Notes under the pieces: generated by a model
What the model was told of the DNA's origin: nothing
The model's database searches: none
Seen by the model: only the letters and a program-made list of their open reading frames with translations
NCBI GenBank assembly: GCA_006937955.1
Contig: SSNP01000017.1
Coordinates: 2,264,624-2,328,623 of the forward strand
Direction of reading: 5' to 3'
Source of the DNA: Pachypanchax playfairii
Taxonomy: Eukaryota > Chordata > Actinopteri > Cyprinodontiformes > Aplocheilidae
Length of the DNA: 64,000 nucleotides
Part shown: in pieces, positions 46,716 through 59,600 of the stretch
Layout: each line of letters starts with the position of its first letter
How positions within the stretch are numbered: position 1 is the stretch's first letter
Translations under genes and position numbers: made by a program

Positions 46716-48195
46716 ATGCAGCACCACCAGTTCATGTGGTGGGACCTCAGAGGTTTTCAGGTTCAGGTAAAGCAGCTGAGGGTCGTCATGTCTCTGACAG
46801 AGCAGCTGCAGATCAGAGCGTTGAGAACCAGAGAACTGCGAGAGCTGCTGGAGGATGACGACAAAATAAATCTCCTGATCAGCTGCTGTGAGAAGGTTAG
46901 TGGAAGTCAGAAATTATACAGATGATGAGAAATTATTTATTTCAACAATCAGTGGGGAAGGAGGTGCACTTAATGAGTGCATTTGTAACATGAATGCCGA
47001 TGAGCTCCTTTACTTCTACATTCATATAACAGATGGATATAAATATGTAAATGGACTAATGTTTTTTAATTCAAATAATTGTTGATATATGTGTTTCATT
47101 TTTTTAGATTTATTGATTAAATTAATTAGGAAAGCATTTAAAATACGTCACTTTTTTATACGTTTTATTTTCACCAATGTGTAAAAATCTATTATATAAT
47201 TAATAATCTACTTAAATTTTTTAAATAAAATAAACCAAACTCAGTTTCAGAAGCTGCAGCGAGCTGGTGAGGCGATGCTGGTTTCCAATCAAAAGATGGC
47301 ACAAACAAATCTTTCTCTAAAACCTAAATTTGAAGACGTAAAGAAGCAACTTGCAGTGAAGTACAAGGAGCTGGAAAAACTTAAAACTATCATTCGGGTC
47401 AAACAGGATCAACTTGGTGAGTTTTAAAACAGATTGTTGGTTAATTCCTTCCAGCAGTTTTAAACTTGCTTCGTTTTGACATTTCTACATTGTTTTACAG
47501 CAGAAACACACAGTGTTCATCACGTTCAGCTCCGGCAGAACATCAATCACACAGAGGACGAGTTCAAGGCAAGAGAATAACTTCTTTGTCCTTTGTAAAG
47601 TCACTACATCCACACTACTGACATATCATTTAATTAGCTTTTTAAACATTAGATCCGTTTCATTTAACTGTTTTAGGTCAGTTATTTGTCTGAGGGTAAA
47701 AATATAAAGACACACTCCTGCTTAGCTGTAACTAATCTTAAATGAAAAGTATCAGGAGTTGAATACAGGTTCTCATGTTGTGTGTGTTTCTTCATCCAGC
47801 TGCTGTTTGAGAGGTTTACAGAAGGAAAGACAGATTTGGAAGATTTGTTGGACTCCTTTATCATTTCTCAAAAGCTCCACCACATCAGGTTGGTGCTGTC
47901 AACGAAGCTTCAGGAGATCATCAGACATGAAGAGAATTATTCAGAGTTTTCTTCAGCAGGATTTCCTGAACAGATCGATCTGATCTACAGTCCGACACCA
48001 TCGGCCTGCTGTCAGCCTCTGTTCATGTTCCCTCTCTGTGCTCGTGTTAACTCTGGTGTTTGTCTCCATCAGTCTGTATTTGGTTCTGATTGCCGTGAGT
48101 ATGTACATGCATGTGGGTGGGGCCTCCCATGGCCCAAAAGAACCGCTCGCCTTCAGCCACTGAAGGTGCAAAGAAGGAGACACCAACAACCCTGA
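46716..48195 (+). CDS. VPS37-family ESCRT-I subunit (VPS37D-like)
   Basis: Component of the ESCRT-I complex, which sorts ubiquitinated cargo at endosomes. Exons: 46716-46895, 47245-47416, 47501-47568, 47800-48195; frame kept, 271 aa. The N-terminal part (residues about 38-117: LRELLEDDDKINLL, EKFQKLQ, LSLKPKFEDVKKQLAVKYKE) and FTEGKTDLEDLLDSFIISQK (about 145-165) match the Mod(r)/VPS37 coiled region that binds TSG101 and VPS28. The 'EKFQ.LQ' spacing recalls VPS37D, but VPS37B/C cannot be excluded. The exon 3 donor is GC ('aag|gcaaga'). The first Met is uncertain: MSLTEQLQ at residue 25 is an alternative. The Cys-rich, Arg-rich C-terminal tail resembles no family tail I know. AATAAA is at 48229-48234. 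Confidence 0.8.
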
Positions 48196-50069
48196 AGCTT
48201 ATTTTTTTGCACTCTTTTTGTGGACAATAATAAAAACATTGGGTAGAAAAATACTTCTACTGACTTCAGACTTAATGTTGATCCAGATAAATTAATAAAG
48301 CTGGTAAAATCTGGCTCAAACAGTGGCAGCTGAAATGTCTAGATTTAATTTGATTCACATTTACAGGTTTTTCTCATGTTTCACTCAATCCTGCATGTAA
48401 TGTTTATATGTATGTAAAACCATTCAGGATATAATCTGTGACAACATACTGAAAGTTTTCCTTCACAGATTATTCACTTATTCCCTGTGTATTTTTTCAT
48501 GTTTTTTTCTGTGTACATATCATTTATGCATTAAAAAGTTTTCAAAATCAGTAGCAGCAGCATGTGTGTGTGTGTGTGTGTGTGTGTGGGTGTATTGTTT
48601 CATTGAAATGTTATAATGGTAAAACTCTATGCAGTTCCAATCAGAGTCAGGTCAAAAAAGGTCAAGCAACACAAGCTCAAACACAGTTTAGTCTCTTTTA
48701 AACTGCTTTAAAACTGCTCTAAAAAATAAAACATGCACTTTTCAAACAGTATAATAGCGTCACATGAGCTGTTGAATGAAAGTGAATGAATTATGTATAT
48801 TATAATACATTTAAAAGACCTGTAACTACAGCAGCAGCATCAAAATGTTTACTGTTTGATTAATGTCACATCATGACATATTAAATCAGTGTATCTCCAC
48901 GTTTCATAAAAACAAAACAATTCTATAATCTGAGTGTTTTTTCATAACAGAAGTGCCGAGTGTAAAGACGGACGCATCCAAGTATCAAGTGTTTCAACTC
49001 TGCAGCAGTTTATTGTAATGTACTGTGTTTTGTGCAGGAGAAACTCTTAAATGAATCAATGAAAGTGAAACACCCAGTTTAAACATGTTTATCTGACCAC
49101 AAATCTTTAGATAAAAAATCCACATTAACACTGTAAAATGAATCATGTTTTAAAGATTGTTGTGTTCTGCTTGATCACCTGAGCGTGTCAGAAGGTTACC
49201 CAGGATGCCATCTGCCATCAGTTTATCAACTGGACCATGAAGAAGCCTCTCAGGCTCTCCAGGAGATCATTAACAAGGTGGAGCTCGTCCGTGGGCTTTT
49301 GTTACTGCATAGACTTCAGTTACATCTTTGTCAACAGCCTCTTTTATTCCACAAGAGTCAAACTGGGTAATTTTCTTGTCTGTCAGCTGATTGTGTTGTG
49401 CTTTTCACCTCAGTCACATCCACGTCTCTCCACTGTTTTGTTGATTTTTTTGGCACAGACATGCATGGAAACTTTTTATTAGTAGCAACATGAATAAAGT
49501 GAAGTATAATCCTCATAACAGACCCTGTTTTTTACTTTTAAACTGTCAAAACAACAGATGTGTACTGTGAAGTATTTTGCTGATTTGTATCTGTCTTTTT
49601 ATTCCATTGTTCTTGTGTAAAAGGGATTAAACAGCAGAGTATCTGTAACAGCATCAGTATTGGAGCATGTCTGAACTGACACAGTGAGGATCAACTCAAT
49701 CTGAGTTAATGTTTGTTCAATTTCCTCCTTTTGGATCATTTCTTTTAGGTTTATGACAGACATGTTGGGTTTAATTGAAATGTGGCACCGAATTTCAACA
49801 TTTTGTTTAATTCAAGAGATTTAAATAGACCTCAAATAAAAATTCAAAATCACGAGAGTACGGTGCAAATAAAATGATTTCAACAAGCTGATACATCTTA
49901 GAGCGTTGGGGGAGATTCAAACAGCATGTAAAACAAACAAATTACTGTTACCTAAAAAGTCATAACCACCAGTTTGCTGTGAAGAATTACTTTGTTTGTG
50001 GCGTTTAGAGACGTGGAACAACTAATCCATCAGTGGTTGATGTTTGCTGCTTTAGTGTTGAACTGGTGG
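48196..50069. other. Intergenic between vps37-like and ucp
   Basis: Contains a (TG)n tract at about 48564-48588. Plus-strand frames at 49185-49482 have balanced codon composition but no recognisable domain and no clear splice or start context; they are left unassigned. The interval also holds the 3' UTR of the ucp gene, with a minus-strand AATAAA candidate near 49595. Confidence 0.45.
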
Positions 50070-52958
50070 TCAAACGGGTTTGAACCGAGACTCCCAGGAC
50101 TGCTGAACTCTTACCACGGCTCTTTTAATCTGCTCATAGCTCACGAACATCACGATGTTCCAGGAGGTCAGACGAAGAAACGACGGCATGAAGCTATAAA
50201 AAGAAACAGCTGATCAGATGAAGGATTCTGTCTCACAGGTTTTACATAGTGACACCTACCCTTTATAAAAAGCTGAGGGTCCCTCTCTGATCAACATGGT
50301 TAATGCACAATTACCAGCACCGCCGTACTGCCCCGGTACTGAGTTCATGAAGCGGGTTTTTACAACATCCACCGGAGAAGTTACAACTGTGGTGCAGAAT
50401 CCTGCTGCGAGGGCGGCAGTGAAGTGACACGGCATGTTGTCTGGGAAGGAAACAACACGCCGTGCTCTGGTTGTTACAACCCACAGACTCTAGAGGGATC
50501 AACAGGTGAGTGGAACCTACCTGTCATCAGGTTCTTCTTCAGGATGAGCTCTTTGATGACGTCGTATGTGACCAGCTCCGAGCAGTTTACCAGAGAATTA
50601 CGAGCTATGTTCAGCTGGCAGCCTGAAAACATATGTTTACATTCAAACAATAAAAAACAAACAAGACCCCCCACCAAACATCACGAGGAGTCCAATTAAT
50701 CAATACCAGAACCAAACTACATAACAGAGTTAATATGGAAAAATCTCTACATATAAAAAAATCATCAATATGAGACCAAATCAGATCTTTAAAGTTGAAA
50801 TCCTGTAAAGGAACCAGGATTAAAAGAGATCATGAAGACACACAGCTACAGAGACCTGCATGTATGAGTCCAATCTAAAGCTTTGCAAGGTTGTGTATTA
50901 TAATAATTACACTGTAGCTGCAGCAAACATCTGGTCAGAGCTCAGTTCTTCTAAATTTGCATTCAGCTTCAGCATGTGATAAAATAACATTTTAGTTTGT
51001 ATCTCTCTCTTGGACACGTGTATTTATCCTGAACAGCTGTAAAATGAATAATGTAAAAACACTACATTGAGATAATAATATAAATATAATAATAAACCTT
51101 TCCAGAGCCCCCTGAAGCCCTCGTCTCTTGCTATGGTCTTGTAGGCGTTAGTTGTGCTGCTGTATCTCTTCACAAGGCTTTTCTCAGACTGGTGGATCTG
51201 AGCCTGGAACCTGACCTTCACCACATCGGTGGGCTGAGCGAACGCCACCGCCATCGCCCCCGTGGTGCAGCCTGCTGCCAGACGAGTCCCGAGTCCAGCA
51301 TCTGTCACATAATCATGTAGAAGTCAACAATCATGAGCAGCTTTACAGAGAAGATGAGATTCGGTGTAATTCATTAAGAATGAGTGTTAAGTCTGAAAAA
51401 TGTGACAAATAATGTTCAGCTTTAGGTTTTAATGATAAGTGGTTTTCTACAGTGAACAGGATGGAAACTGGTCTTGCACACTCAAGGTTTTTTTCTACAA
51501 CAAGCTGCACGAAAGAAGATTTGATTCAGTCTGCAGCACAATCCCAGATACGTTTCTTTAGAGAAGAATCTGACATGTGGCCTGGAATCTTTACCCATGC
51601 AGATAATCCTGCTTTCATCCAAAGAGCTAGGATTTATATTTCTTCTCTTAACAACGTTTATGCAGCTTATAAGATTTGTTTATTAGCAGAATTATAAAAT
51701 AAACCTGTAGACACATGACAACAGGTGGAGCAATGGTGATTTAACTTAGAGCTGGATTAAGGAGTACTTGTTCTTGACACTAGGGGGCAGTGTTTAACAA
51801 GCCTAATATAATCACACTGGCTTCTTGTTGTTGATTGTGTTTTGAACAGATTTGTGTTGTTTTCACTATGAATAAGAAATAAAACTCAATGACTTTAAAT
51901 TTTGTTTATTTCTTTGAGAATCAGATCCATTCATGTGGATTTCAGCTACTTTAACAGTTACGTTGTGATGGGAGATACTAAGTGGACACGTACCCTCTGA
52001 TCCACCAGTGTAGACCTGCTTCATGGTGTCATATAAACCGATCCGGACTGAAGAGAAGCACATCTGTCTCTGTAGTCCAGCCACAAGCCCATTGTACAAA
52101 CTCCTCGGACCCTCAGTCCTCACGATGCTGACGATGGTGCCATACACACCTCTGTATTTCACCTTCTGGACTTCAGATAAGGACTTAGATTCACCTTGGA
52201 CCTAAAGTCACATATTATTAGAAAATCAAAATCTCTTTACTGAAATTGGAATAAACCACGAGTCTTTTGAGGGAAACTGCTGTTTACAGTTAGCTGTTCT
52301 CAGTTCATCCTAAAGAAAAGAGAACATTTAGTTCTCAACACATAAACTGTGCTGAGCCTGTTTTAGATCATGTTGCATCACTTTACCTCCAAGTAACAAA
52401 TGTAGACCAAAACAAATGAAATGCTTTGTAGATCTATTAAATTCAAGTTGAAAATTACACAATCACGTTCTCAGATGATTTTTCTCTCTGTTGGCAAAAG
52501 TTCATTTTTCAAATTTGGTGATAAAAATGTGTTGACAGATGAAAAAATATAAAAGAGGAAGAAAAACCAATAAAAGCTTTACTAGAGAATTAAAACAAAC
52601 TATTTCCTTTAACTTGAAACTTGAAAGATCTTGGACATGATGGTCCTGCACTGGTAATTTTAGTAAACAAATTTAGAAGTTCCCAATTTTTAAAAAATAT
52701 GTTTCATTTGTAACTTATTTGCTTTATTTACATGAGCGTTTTTATAAACCTCTGAGATCTGAATCTTGGTTGCAGATAAAAGAAAGTTTGTGAAACATGT
52801 AAACATCTTTGCCGCATGATGATTCATTTCACCTGAAGTCGGACTTTGGTCGTGTCCAGTGGGAAGGTGACCAGATCAGCCACACATCCAGCTGTTCCAG
52901 CAGAAAAAATCTTGGCAACAGCTGATGGCTCCAATTCGGATTTACTCCCTACAACCAT
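50070..52958 (-). CDS. ucp3: Mitochondrial uncoupling protein, UCP2/UCP3 type
   Basis: Inner-membrane carrier of the SLC25 family that moves anions/protons. Six coding exons as in UCP1-3: 52833-52958, 51994-52201, 51098-51301, 50521-50622, 50260-50440, 50070-50193; 314 aa. Three carrier repeats each show the P-x-D-x-x-K signature: PLDTTK (33-38), PTDVVK (135-140) and PVDVVK (236-241). YNGLVAGLQRQMCFSSVRIG and CTTGAMAVAFAQPTD are UCP core sequence. The N-terminus is more diverged than usual for UCP2/3, and the tail ends RFKPV. The assignment to UCP3 rests on adjacency to c2cd3; UCP2 is possible and UCP1 less likely. A non-coding leader exon is proposed at 53173-53255. The exon 3 donor 'gtttat' is weak. 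Confidence 0.9.
51777..51792 (+). promoter_or_regulatory. CTCF-like motif in a ucp intron
   Basis: ACACTAGGGGGCAGTG closely matches the CTCF core (CACTAGGGGGCAG); forward orientation. Confidence 0.45.
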
Positions 52959-53172
52959 GTTTAAAGTTTAAAAACAGTCTCAACAGAAGGAAAAACATTA
53001 AAAAGCAGCATCGTATAATTTAAGTTCTAGTAAGAAAATAAGTCAAAGTCAAGTTTCTGGTAGAAAAAAAGTTTGTCGTTTGGAAACTAAGTTTTCTTCT
53101 TGTGCCATAACATTAAAATCCTCTTCCACAAGCAACAAGCTGACTGAGTGCAGGAAAAAGAAACGAGAATAC

Positions 53173-53255
53173 CTGCGATCAGGTGAACCAATCACATTAT
53201 TTAAAACTCTTTGGTACAGTCTTGGACTTCCTGGAATGCTTGTTGCTCCTCCTCC
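53173..53255 (-). other. ucp3: Probable non-coding leader exon of ucp
   Basis: Bounded by a good acceptor ('attttcatacag' before 53255) and donor ('gatcgcag|gtattc' at 53173). It contains a minimal upstream frame ATGTGA (start directly followed by stop). UCP2 and UCP3 genes commonly have non-coding leader exons, and mammalian UCP2 carries an inhibitory upstream frame. Confidence 0.45.
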
Positions 53256-53605
53256 CTGTATGAAAATATCACAGGAACATACTGTAAAGTCAGTCACAAT
53301 ACAAAATACCAAAAGTCTCTCTAATTACCTGAAGGTATTTTTAAACTTTATTCATCTGCTTTAAAGCCAGTTTCATCCTGTTCCAGGTCAGACGGGTTGT
53401 AGTTTCTAGTCCAGACTGGTTAGTCGACTGAAAAACTGGTTTCATCAGGAACTTCTGAGATCAGAATCATCAACAGTGTTTTACACAAATACATACAATA
53501 CACTGACTCACCAGCTCAACACGTGTCAAATCCAAACAAGCTCAGGTTCAAGTTCTCAGTCAGAAGCAAAACACAAAGCTTTTAAAGTTTGGAAAAATGT
53601 CAATA

Positions 53606-53611
53606 TTTATT
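53606..53611 (-). terminator. Polyadenylation signal of c2cd3
   Basis: AATAAA on the minus strand about 75 bp after the c2cd3 stop codon and about 350 bp before the ucp leader exon. Confidence 0.55.
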
Positions 53612-53684
53612 TATAAAAATACAAAATTCAACATTTAATTTACATTATTGTTTAGTGGTATCAAACCACCGAGTCTGATCAGTA

Positions 53685-56600
53685 CTAACTAGACTCATCG
53701 AAATGAGCTGCAAATATTTTTGCTATTCTCTCAGTCTCTTTCCGTGTGGATGAAGGTGACATGTCGGGACGCTGACGAGGCCCTATACGAGGGGAAACGC
53801 TGGGCTGATCCGAAGGCGTCTGTTCCTACAGAAATCACAACATAATAAATCTTTAAACAGACGATCTGAAGAAATAATATACAGAATATTCAAGACAGAC
53901 TAAGGATTAAGTGAGGTGGACTGCTGTTCCTTGTACAGTACAGACAATACAATGTGTATTATTAACAGGCTTGAACAAGTTCTTTAGCACGTGACAGTTG
54001 GCGTGTCTGATGGTTTCCCAGCATGCCTCAGGCAGAAAGATCCAAATCATTGTCAATTTAACTCTGTTGTTGTGCTTTTCATTGTCATATAGTGTTTTCA
54101 CTGTTTCTGTTTTTTAAATTGTATACAGTCAACATCCGCACGTGATGTTCTGAGTCAAATCAGACACTTTCAACCTGCTTTTAAATCACGTTTTCTACAC
54201 TAGATGATTTGAACAAATACCTACCGGTTTGCTGAATGTTTTGGAAAAAGATGGCGCTAAACGAATGGCTCTCAACGAGGCCTCCAGCTGGTGAGATGCG
54301 AGGAAAAAATTAGGAACCTCCAAAGGGACGGAGCTTAAGGAGAGATGTTAAAGAAATATGTGGAAAGTATGATGATACCTTACAAACCAGCTCCAACCAA
54401 AGACACATCAGTTAAAATATAACAACCCTGCTATTAAGAATCAAGTCATTTACTCAGCCTTCATGAAGTTTTATTACATTTAACTTCACCTGATGATAAG
54501 TTAAAAACACGAGGTTTGAAATACTTCAGTAGTTTTAACATGAATCTCTCATCTGATGAAGCTTCTCCACTAAATGAAAACAACTAAAACAAAAACCAAC
54601 AGAAACAAGTGAAGGATACGTTGGTGTGTCTTTGTTGTCCTGAGGGTGTGAAGCATTGTGGGTACTAGTAGAAGGTTCTGTGTCCAGGGATGACCATGTG
54701 TCAGCTGATGTTTTACTGGGACTCTTTGGTTCCTCTGGTTCTAACTCGGGTTCCTCTGGTTCTAACTCGTCTCCTTGTAGAGTCCTTTCATCATTTCTCT
54801 CTGTGTCCCGGGCATCTCCTTCTGAACTATCAGAACCAACTTCAGAATCACAAGCTTCCTGGTTTAAAAGCCGTCTTTTAACATCTGTCCTGTCATCCTC
54901 ATCCCCACTCAGATCCGAGTCCATCGGTACCTCAGCGCTCCCTACAGAAACTAAATCAGGGTCTGACAAGATACTGGTCCAAGGACTGGTTCTGTCTGTT
55001 AATGAGGTCACCTCATTTAGAGGCCTTGGTTTCAGAACAGTCTCCTCATAATCCTCATCTTCATCCTCATCATGTCTTAAACTTGTCTCCTCTTGGTGTT
55101 CATCCTCCAACTTGTTGTCCTTGTTACTTTGTTGGTCCTTTTCTTCATCGGGCTCAGAGTCTGTGTGGTCCTCGGACATCTCCGTGAGCCGCGATGGTAG
55201 AGGAGACACAACATCTAGAGACTCATCATCCTCTCTGTGTGGGCTTGAGACGTTCTCGTTGATCATCTGAGGTCTGCTGTCTTCAACAGGTGAAGTTGTG
55301 GAGCAACTTTGCGAGTTGGAGGGAATCGTTTCCAACTGGTGTCTCTTTAAACCTAAAAAAACAACCAAGAGTTTAAATAAAGGTGATTAAATCGATGCTT
55401 TGCAAATAAAAAGGCCAGAATCCTGATAAAATGATGCTGACTCTGAGAAAGTTGTAAAATAAAAATCTGACAAGAGAATATTTAAGAAGCTCACCACTGA
55501 TGATGTTGTTGACTTCTCCAACTAGCTGGTTGGACTTGAGAAGCAGCTGACCTGTATCCGTCTCAGATTTCCTCTGATATTCTTGGCAATGACGGTCCTC
55601 TTCAGTCATAAATGCGAACGCAGATGTAGAAAGTTTTCCATTTAAATATCTCTGAATGTTGTCAAGCTCACTCAGTTTCCTCCTGTTAATAAAGAATAAA
55701 TCGTCAAATTTGAGCTTTAATTTTAGTTTCACGGAGAGACTAAAGCATATCTTATAACCTGAGGGCTGAAAACAAGAATGAGCTGGAGGGATTGATGTCG
55801 CTCTCTGAGTTGCTGCAGACAGAGTGAGACGTTGTTTGTTCCTGAAGACTCTGATGGTAAAATCGTATCTTATCCATGTGCTCAACATGGCGATCAGTCT
55901 CAGTGGCCCTTTGACCAATGAAAAAGATTGATACAAGGTGAAAACTCTGACATTTCAGGGTAAGACTAAACAGTGTGAATAAAAACCTTTCAGTGAAAAG
56001 TCTGTTTGTGTGGTCGGGAGAGGAGATCTTCTGCTCAGGGAATCTGCTGATGTGGGAAGGAAAGCTGCTGTACATGGCTGCCGTTTGATAGCTGAGAGGA
56101 AAACCCTGAAATAAAATCTGGAAAGCAAAACAAATTCAATTCGTTTTGTTAAAAAAGAAAAAGATGAGATATAAAAGACTGTAAAAGCTGGAACCCTTAC
56201 TGATGAGTTTTTTGCAGCTTCTTCAGCGAGAGTTCTTCTCTGCCCGCGCAGGTCTTGGACTCCCCTCAGAGGAGTTATAGACACTTTAATCTGACCGTGA
56301 CACTGACCACTGAAGTCTGTGATGTTGTACCAACCACACACTGATGGAAACCCACACAGTAAAGGAGAAATATCTACAGAGGCAAATCCAATCACTCGCT
56401 CTATTTCTGTGAAAGGAAGATTTATAAAAGTGACATAATAAACACAACAAACCAAAACTAAACTGAGTCCAGACCTCCACCAAGCAGCTCAGTTCCTCCA
56501 TTAAGTGATTTACATCTAAAACTAATAGTCCTAAATTTATTTTATCAACATTATTAGATTCACTCGCTATAAAACCAAACAGCATTTTGAATCACTGATT

Positions 56601-59600
56601 TCCTGATTAGTTTAATCGCTATTCATGAAAAACAGTGTTTTTTTTCTGGATCTAGCTCCAGACCTTTTCGGGATGCAGCAAATTTGACAGTCTCAACAAC
56701 AATCTTGTGTTACTTGCATCTCGGTGACATTATTTGTTTTCCTACAGCATCAAACCTTTCATGAGTCCAATAAACTCAAGATTTCAAGATCACCAATCGT
56801 TCTATTGGGGAACCTCTACTGGTGATGATCAGTACAGTCATTTTCTAGGTGTTAGTTGTGGAGTTAAAAGAGGAAATAGTGAAACTTTTCCAATCTTGTA
56901 ATAATAAAAAAATCCTTTAAAAGATTTCTGGACAGTGAACCAGATCATCAATCACAACCTGTTCAGAAAATCTAATCCACATCAGTTAATACTGATTCAA
57001 GTTATCTTGTTAACAAACTAATAAACAAACTAAACTAGACTAACAGCAATGAAAACATAACCTCTTTGGTTACAAGAGGTGAAACATCTCACTATACCTC
57101 CTTTGTGCCAGACTTTGAACACAAGACATTGTTGTGGATCAACCAGCAGCTCCTTTGAAAGTCTGGAAACACGACAAAGGTACGTTAGTTTTGTATCTGA
57201 TAAGCTGCAGGAACTAAAACTAAAGTATGTGTTGTAACTCCACCTGCACTCGTGTTGGTAGTTCCATACAGGACAATCAGTGTTGGCTACAACAGATGTG
57301 GAAGCCGGTTCATCAGAATCAGCTGTAATGTAGGACACACAGCAGCAAGGCGTTCCTTCACTGCGTTCTGCTAGAGGACAGCCTGCCAGGAACACAAACA
57401 CAACATTTATAATGATATACGTACATGATATAATAAAGATTTCAGGTTTACACACTCACCTTTCAGATTCAGGTGCATGGCTCGGTCCACTGCTACAACC
57501 ACAGGGAACGAATCGTCCACGCTCGTCTCTGCTAACTGCTCAGACGTGATGTCTGGAGTCGCTCTGGAGGATTTACCTTTCTGTTTGCTTGGTGTGTAAG
57601 AACTTTTGGGTGTAATGGGCGAGGGAGTGTGATCTGCTGCTTCCACTGTCTCTAATAAAATCTCCTCCTGACTGTCAGAATCCACATGGGTGTCATGTTC
57701 AGCCAACATACTCGTAGGACCAGAACCTGCTGTTGCAGTTATGTGAACCCTGAGTGCTGCACCTTGTAGATCAGCTGCAGAGCGCATGAAAAGCGGGTAA
57801 ACACCTGTAAAATAAAACAATTATTAAACATCCCAATACAGAAGAGAATTTTTAAATAATTATATCTCAAATTTAAGAGTTTCATACCACTGAGAATCAA
57901 TTTTTGCTTTGATGTTTTTGCAAGAGAGGACAGATCGACAAACGCTGAGCCCACAAGTCGGTCTGAGTCACTGGGTCTCGTACTTCTGTTTTTTGTGAAC
58001 GTGACCCACACCTGCACCTCAAGCTTCTCCTCTCGCAGATACCACTTTAAAGGCTGAGTGAGTCTCAGCTCCACAGTTCTACTTCCTTCAAAACTCACTG
58101 TGGCCTGGTCACCCTGCCCACCTCCCTCAACAAGCGGGTGTTTCAGCCGAGAGCAGAAGGTTTCCTGGTCGAAGAACTTGTATCTGTAGTAGCAGTACGT
58201 GGAACGCTGCAGCTCACTGAGGCTGGGCAGCAGCAGGGAGTGAACAGGTAACCACGCTTTAGGCATGGAAAAAGTCAAAGACAGTTTTCTCGAGCCTTCT
58301 TCCCAGTACTCTTCATCATCTTGCTGTGCATCATCAGAATGAGGAATTTCCCAGCCCAAACCCTGAGCAGCTTTAATGACCCGTTCTCTGTCGGAGTGAT
58401 GAGCGAAGCTGATGGAAATCTCAAGGCCCCCGACCAAGATGTGCTGATACTCAGATGGACTGGTTCCACGAGTCAAATGTAACCCAAACCAGCCGGAAAT
58501 ACCTAAATGGTTGATTGAGAAAACACAATTTCAGCTGTCTCAGAGTTTAAACGCTTGTTACCTATCAAACCTTTGAGTTCAACATACCTGTATGTTTATG
58601 GATGAGATCAGATAATGGTATTTTCAATGTGCCCAATATCACTTCTTTAGGTTTAGAAACATTCACTGCTACAAGAAAGAGAACAGAAAAATATCACAGT
58701 GATGTCACATGTCGAAAAGGAAACAAATCCCTAAAGTTTTTACAAAAAAGACATTTATTCACAATAACTATAAGTCTAATGTCTAAAACAATATAAGGCC
58801 TTTACAACCTTTGTGGTTTTCCCTGTTCCAGACAGTAAAGACAGCAAAGGCCTGTTCCAGCTGCTCAGCCAGACTGCAGGTTTCTCCACTGCTCATGTGA
58901 AGCAGCAGATCACAGGACACCTCCATGTGATGGTCAAATTCAGGGCAGAAGGTCTTGACTGCAGCACGGGTAGACCTCCTCTCAGCCTCAGGTAAGAATG
59001 AAAGCTGAACCGTGACAAAGGGATTTACTCCTACATCTACAAAGCTGCTGAACTTTTCATCTTGTTCTGAAATCACTCTGAAAAAGATACAGTGATACAA
59101 CAGGAAATAAAATGTCAGAAGTTAGAATACAAATCCTTAAACAGTTTATTAAAAGGAATGTTTACAATATGACGAAACACTTGAAAACAACCCAATTAAC
59201 AAGCTGAATGTGACTTTTCAATGTTTCTGTTTTGGGCTGGTGGCTGATGTCAGCTGAAATTCTGAAACTGTACAAACAATCTCACATATATTCAACCAAA
59301 AATATTACTTGACCATCTGTATGTGTCAATTCCAGCAGTTTTTAAATTCTAAACGCAGACGTTTGTCCAGATGTGGGTTTAATGATGCACCTCGCTGCTG
59401 CCTTCAAACCAGATGCTCTGTGCACTTGAACAACCAGGGTAACGACACGGGAAGCAGCTCCTCTTCCAGCTTGTCCTTCAGGTCTCAGAGGTCTGTGTTT
59501 GTATTGAATGCACACGTCTAATAAGCCTGAGAAACAACAATAACAGTAAATAAATTTCAGAAACTACTAGATCCATTATGGGGGATTTACACGCGTGTGT

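Noticed and set aside
49185..49482. Possible orphan exon (frames with EEASQALQEIINKVELV or INWTMKKPLRLSRRSL)
   Set aside because: Two overlapping frames look mildly protein-like, but I recognise neither, and no matching exons or acceptor could be assigned.
54656..55187. Long plus-strand frames
   Set aside because: They are the complement of the large acidic c2cd3 exon, whose skewed composition leaves the other strand open.
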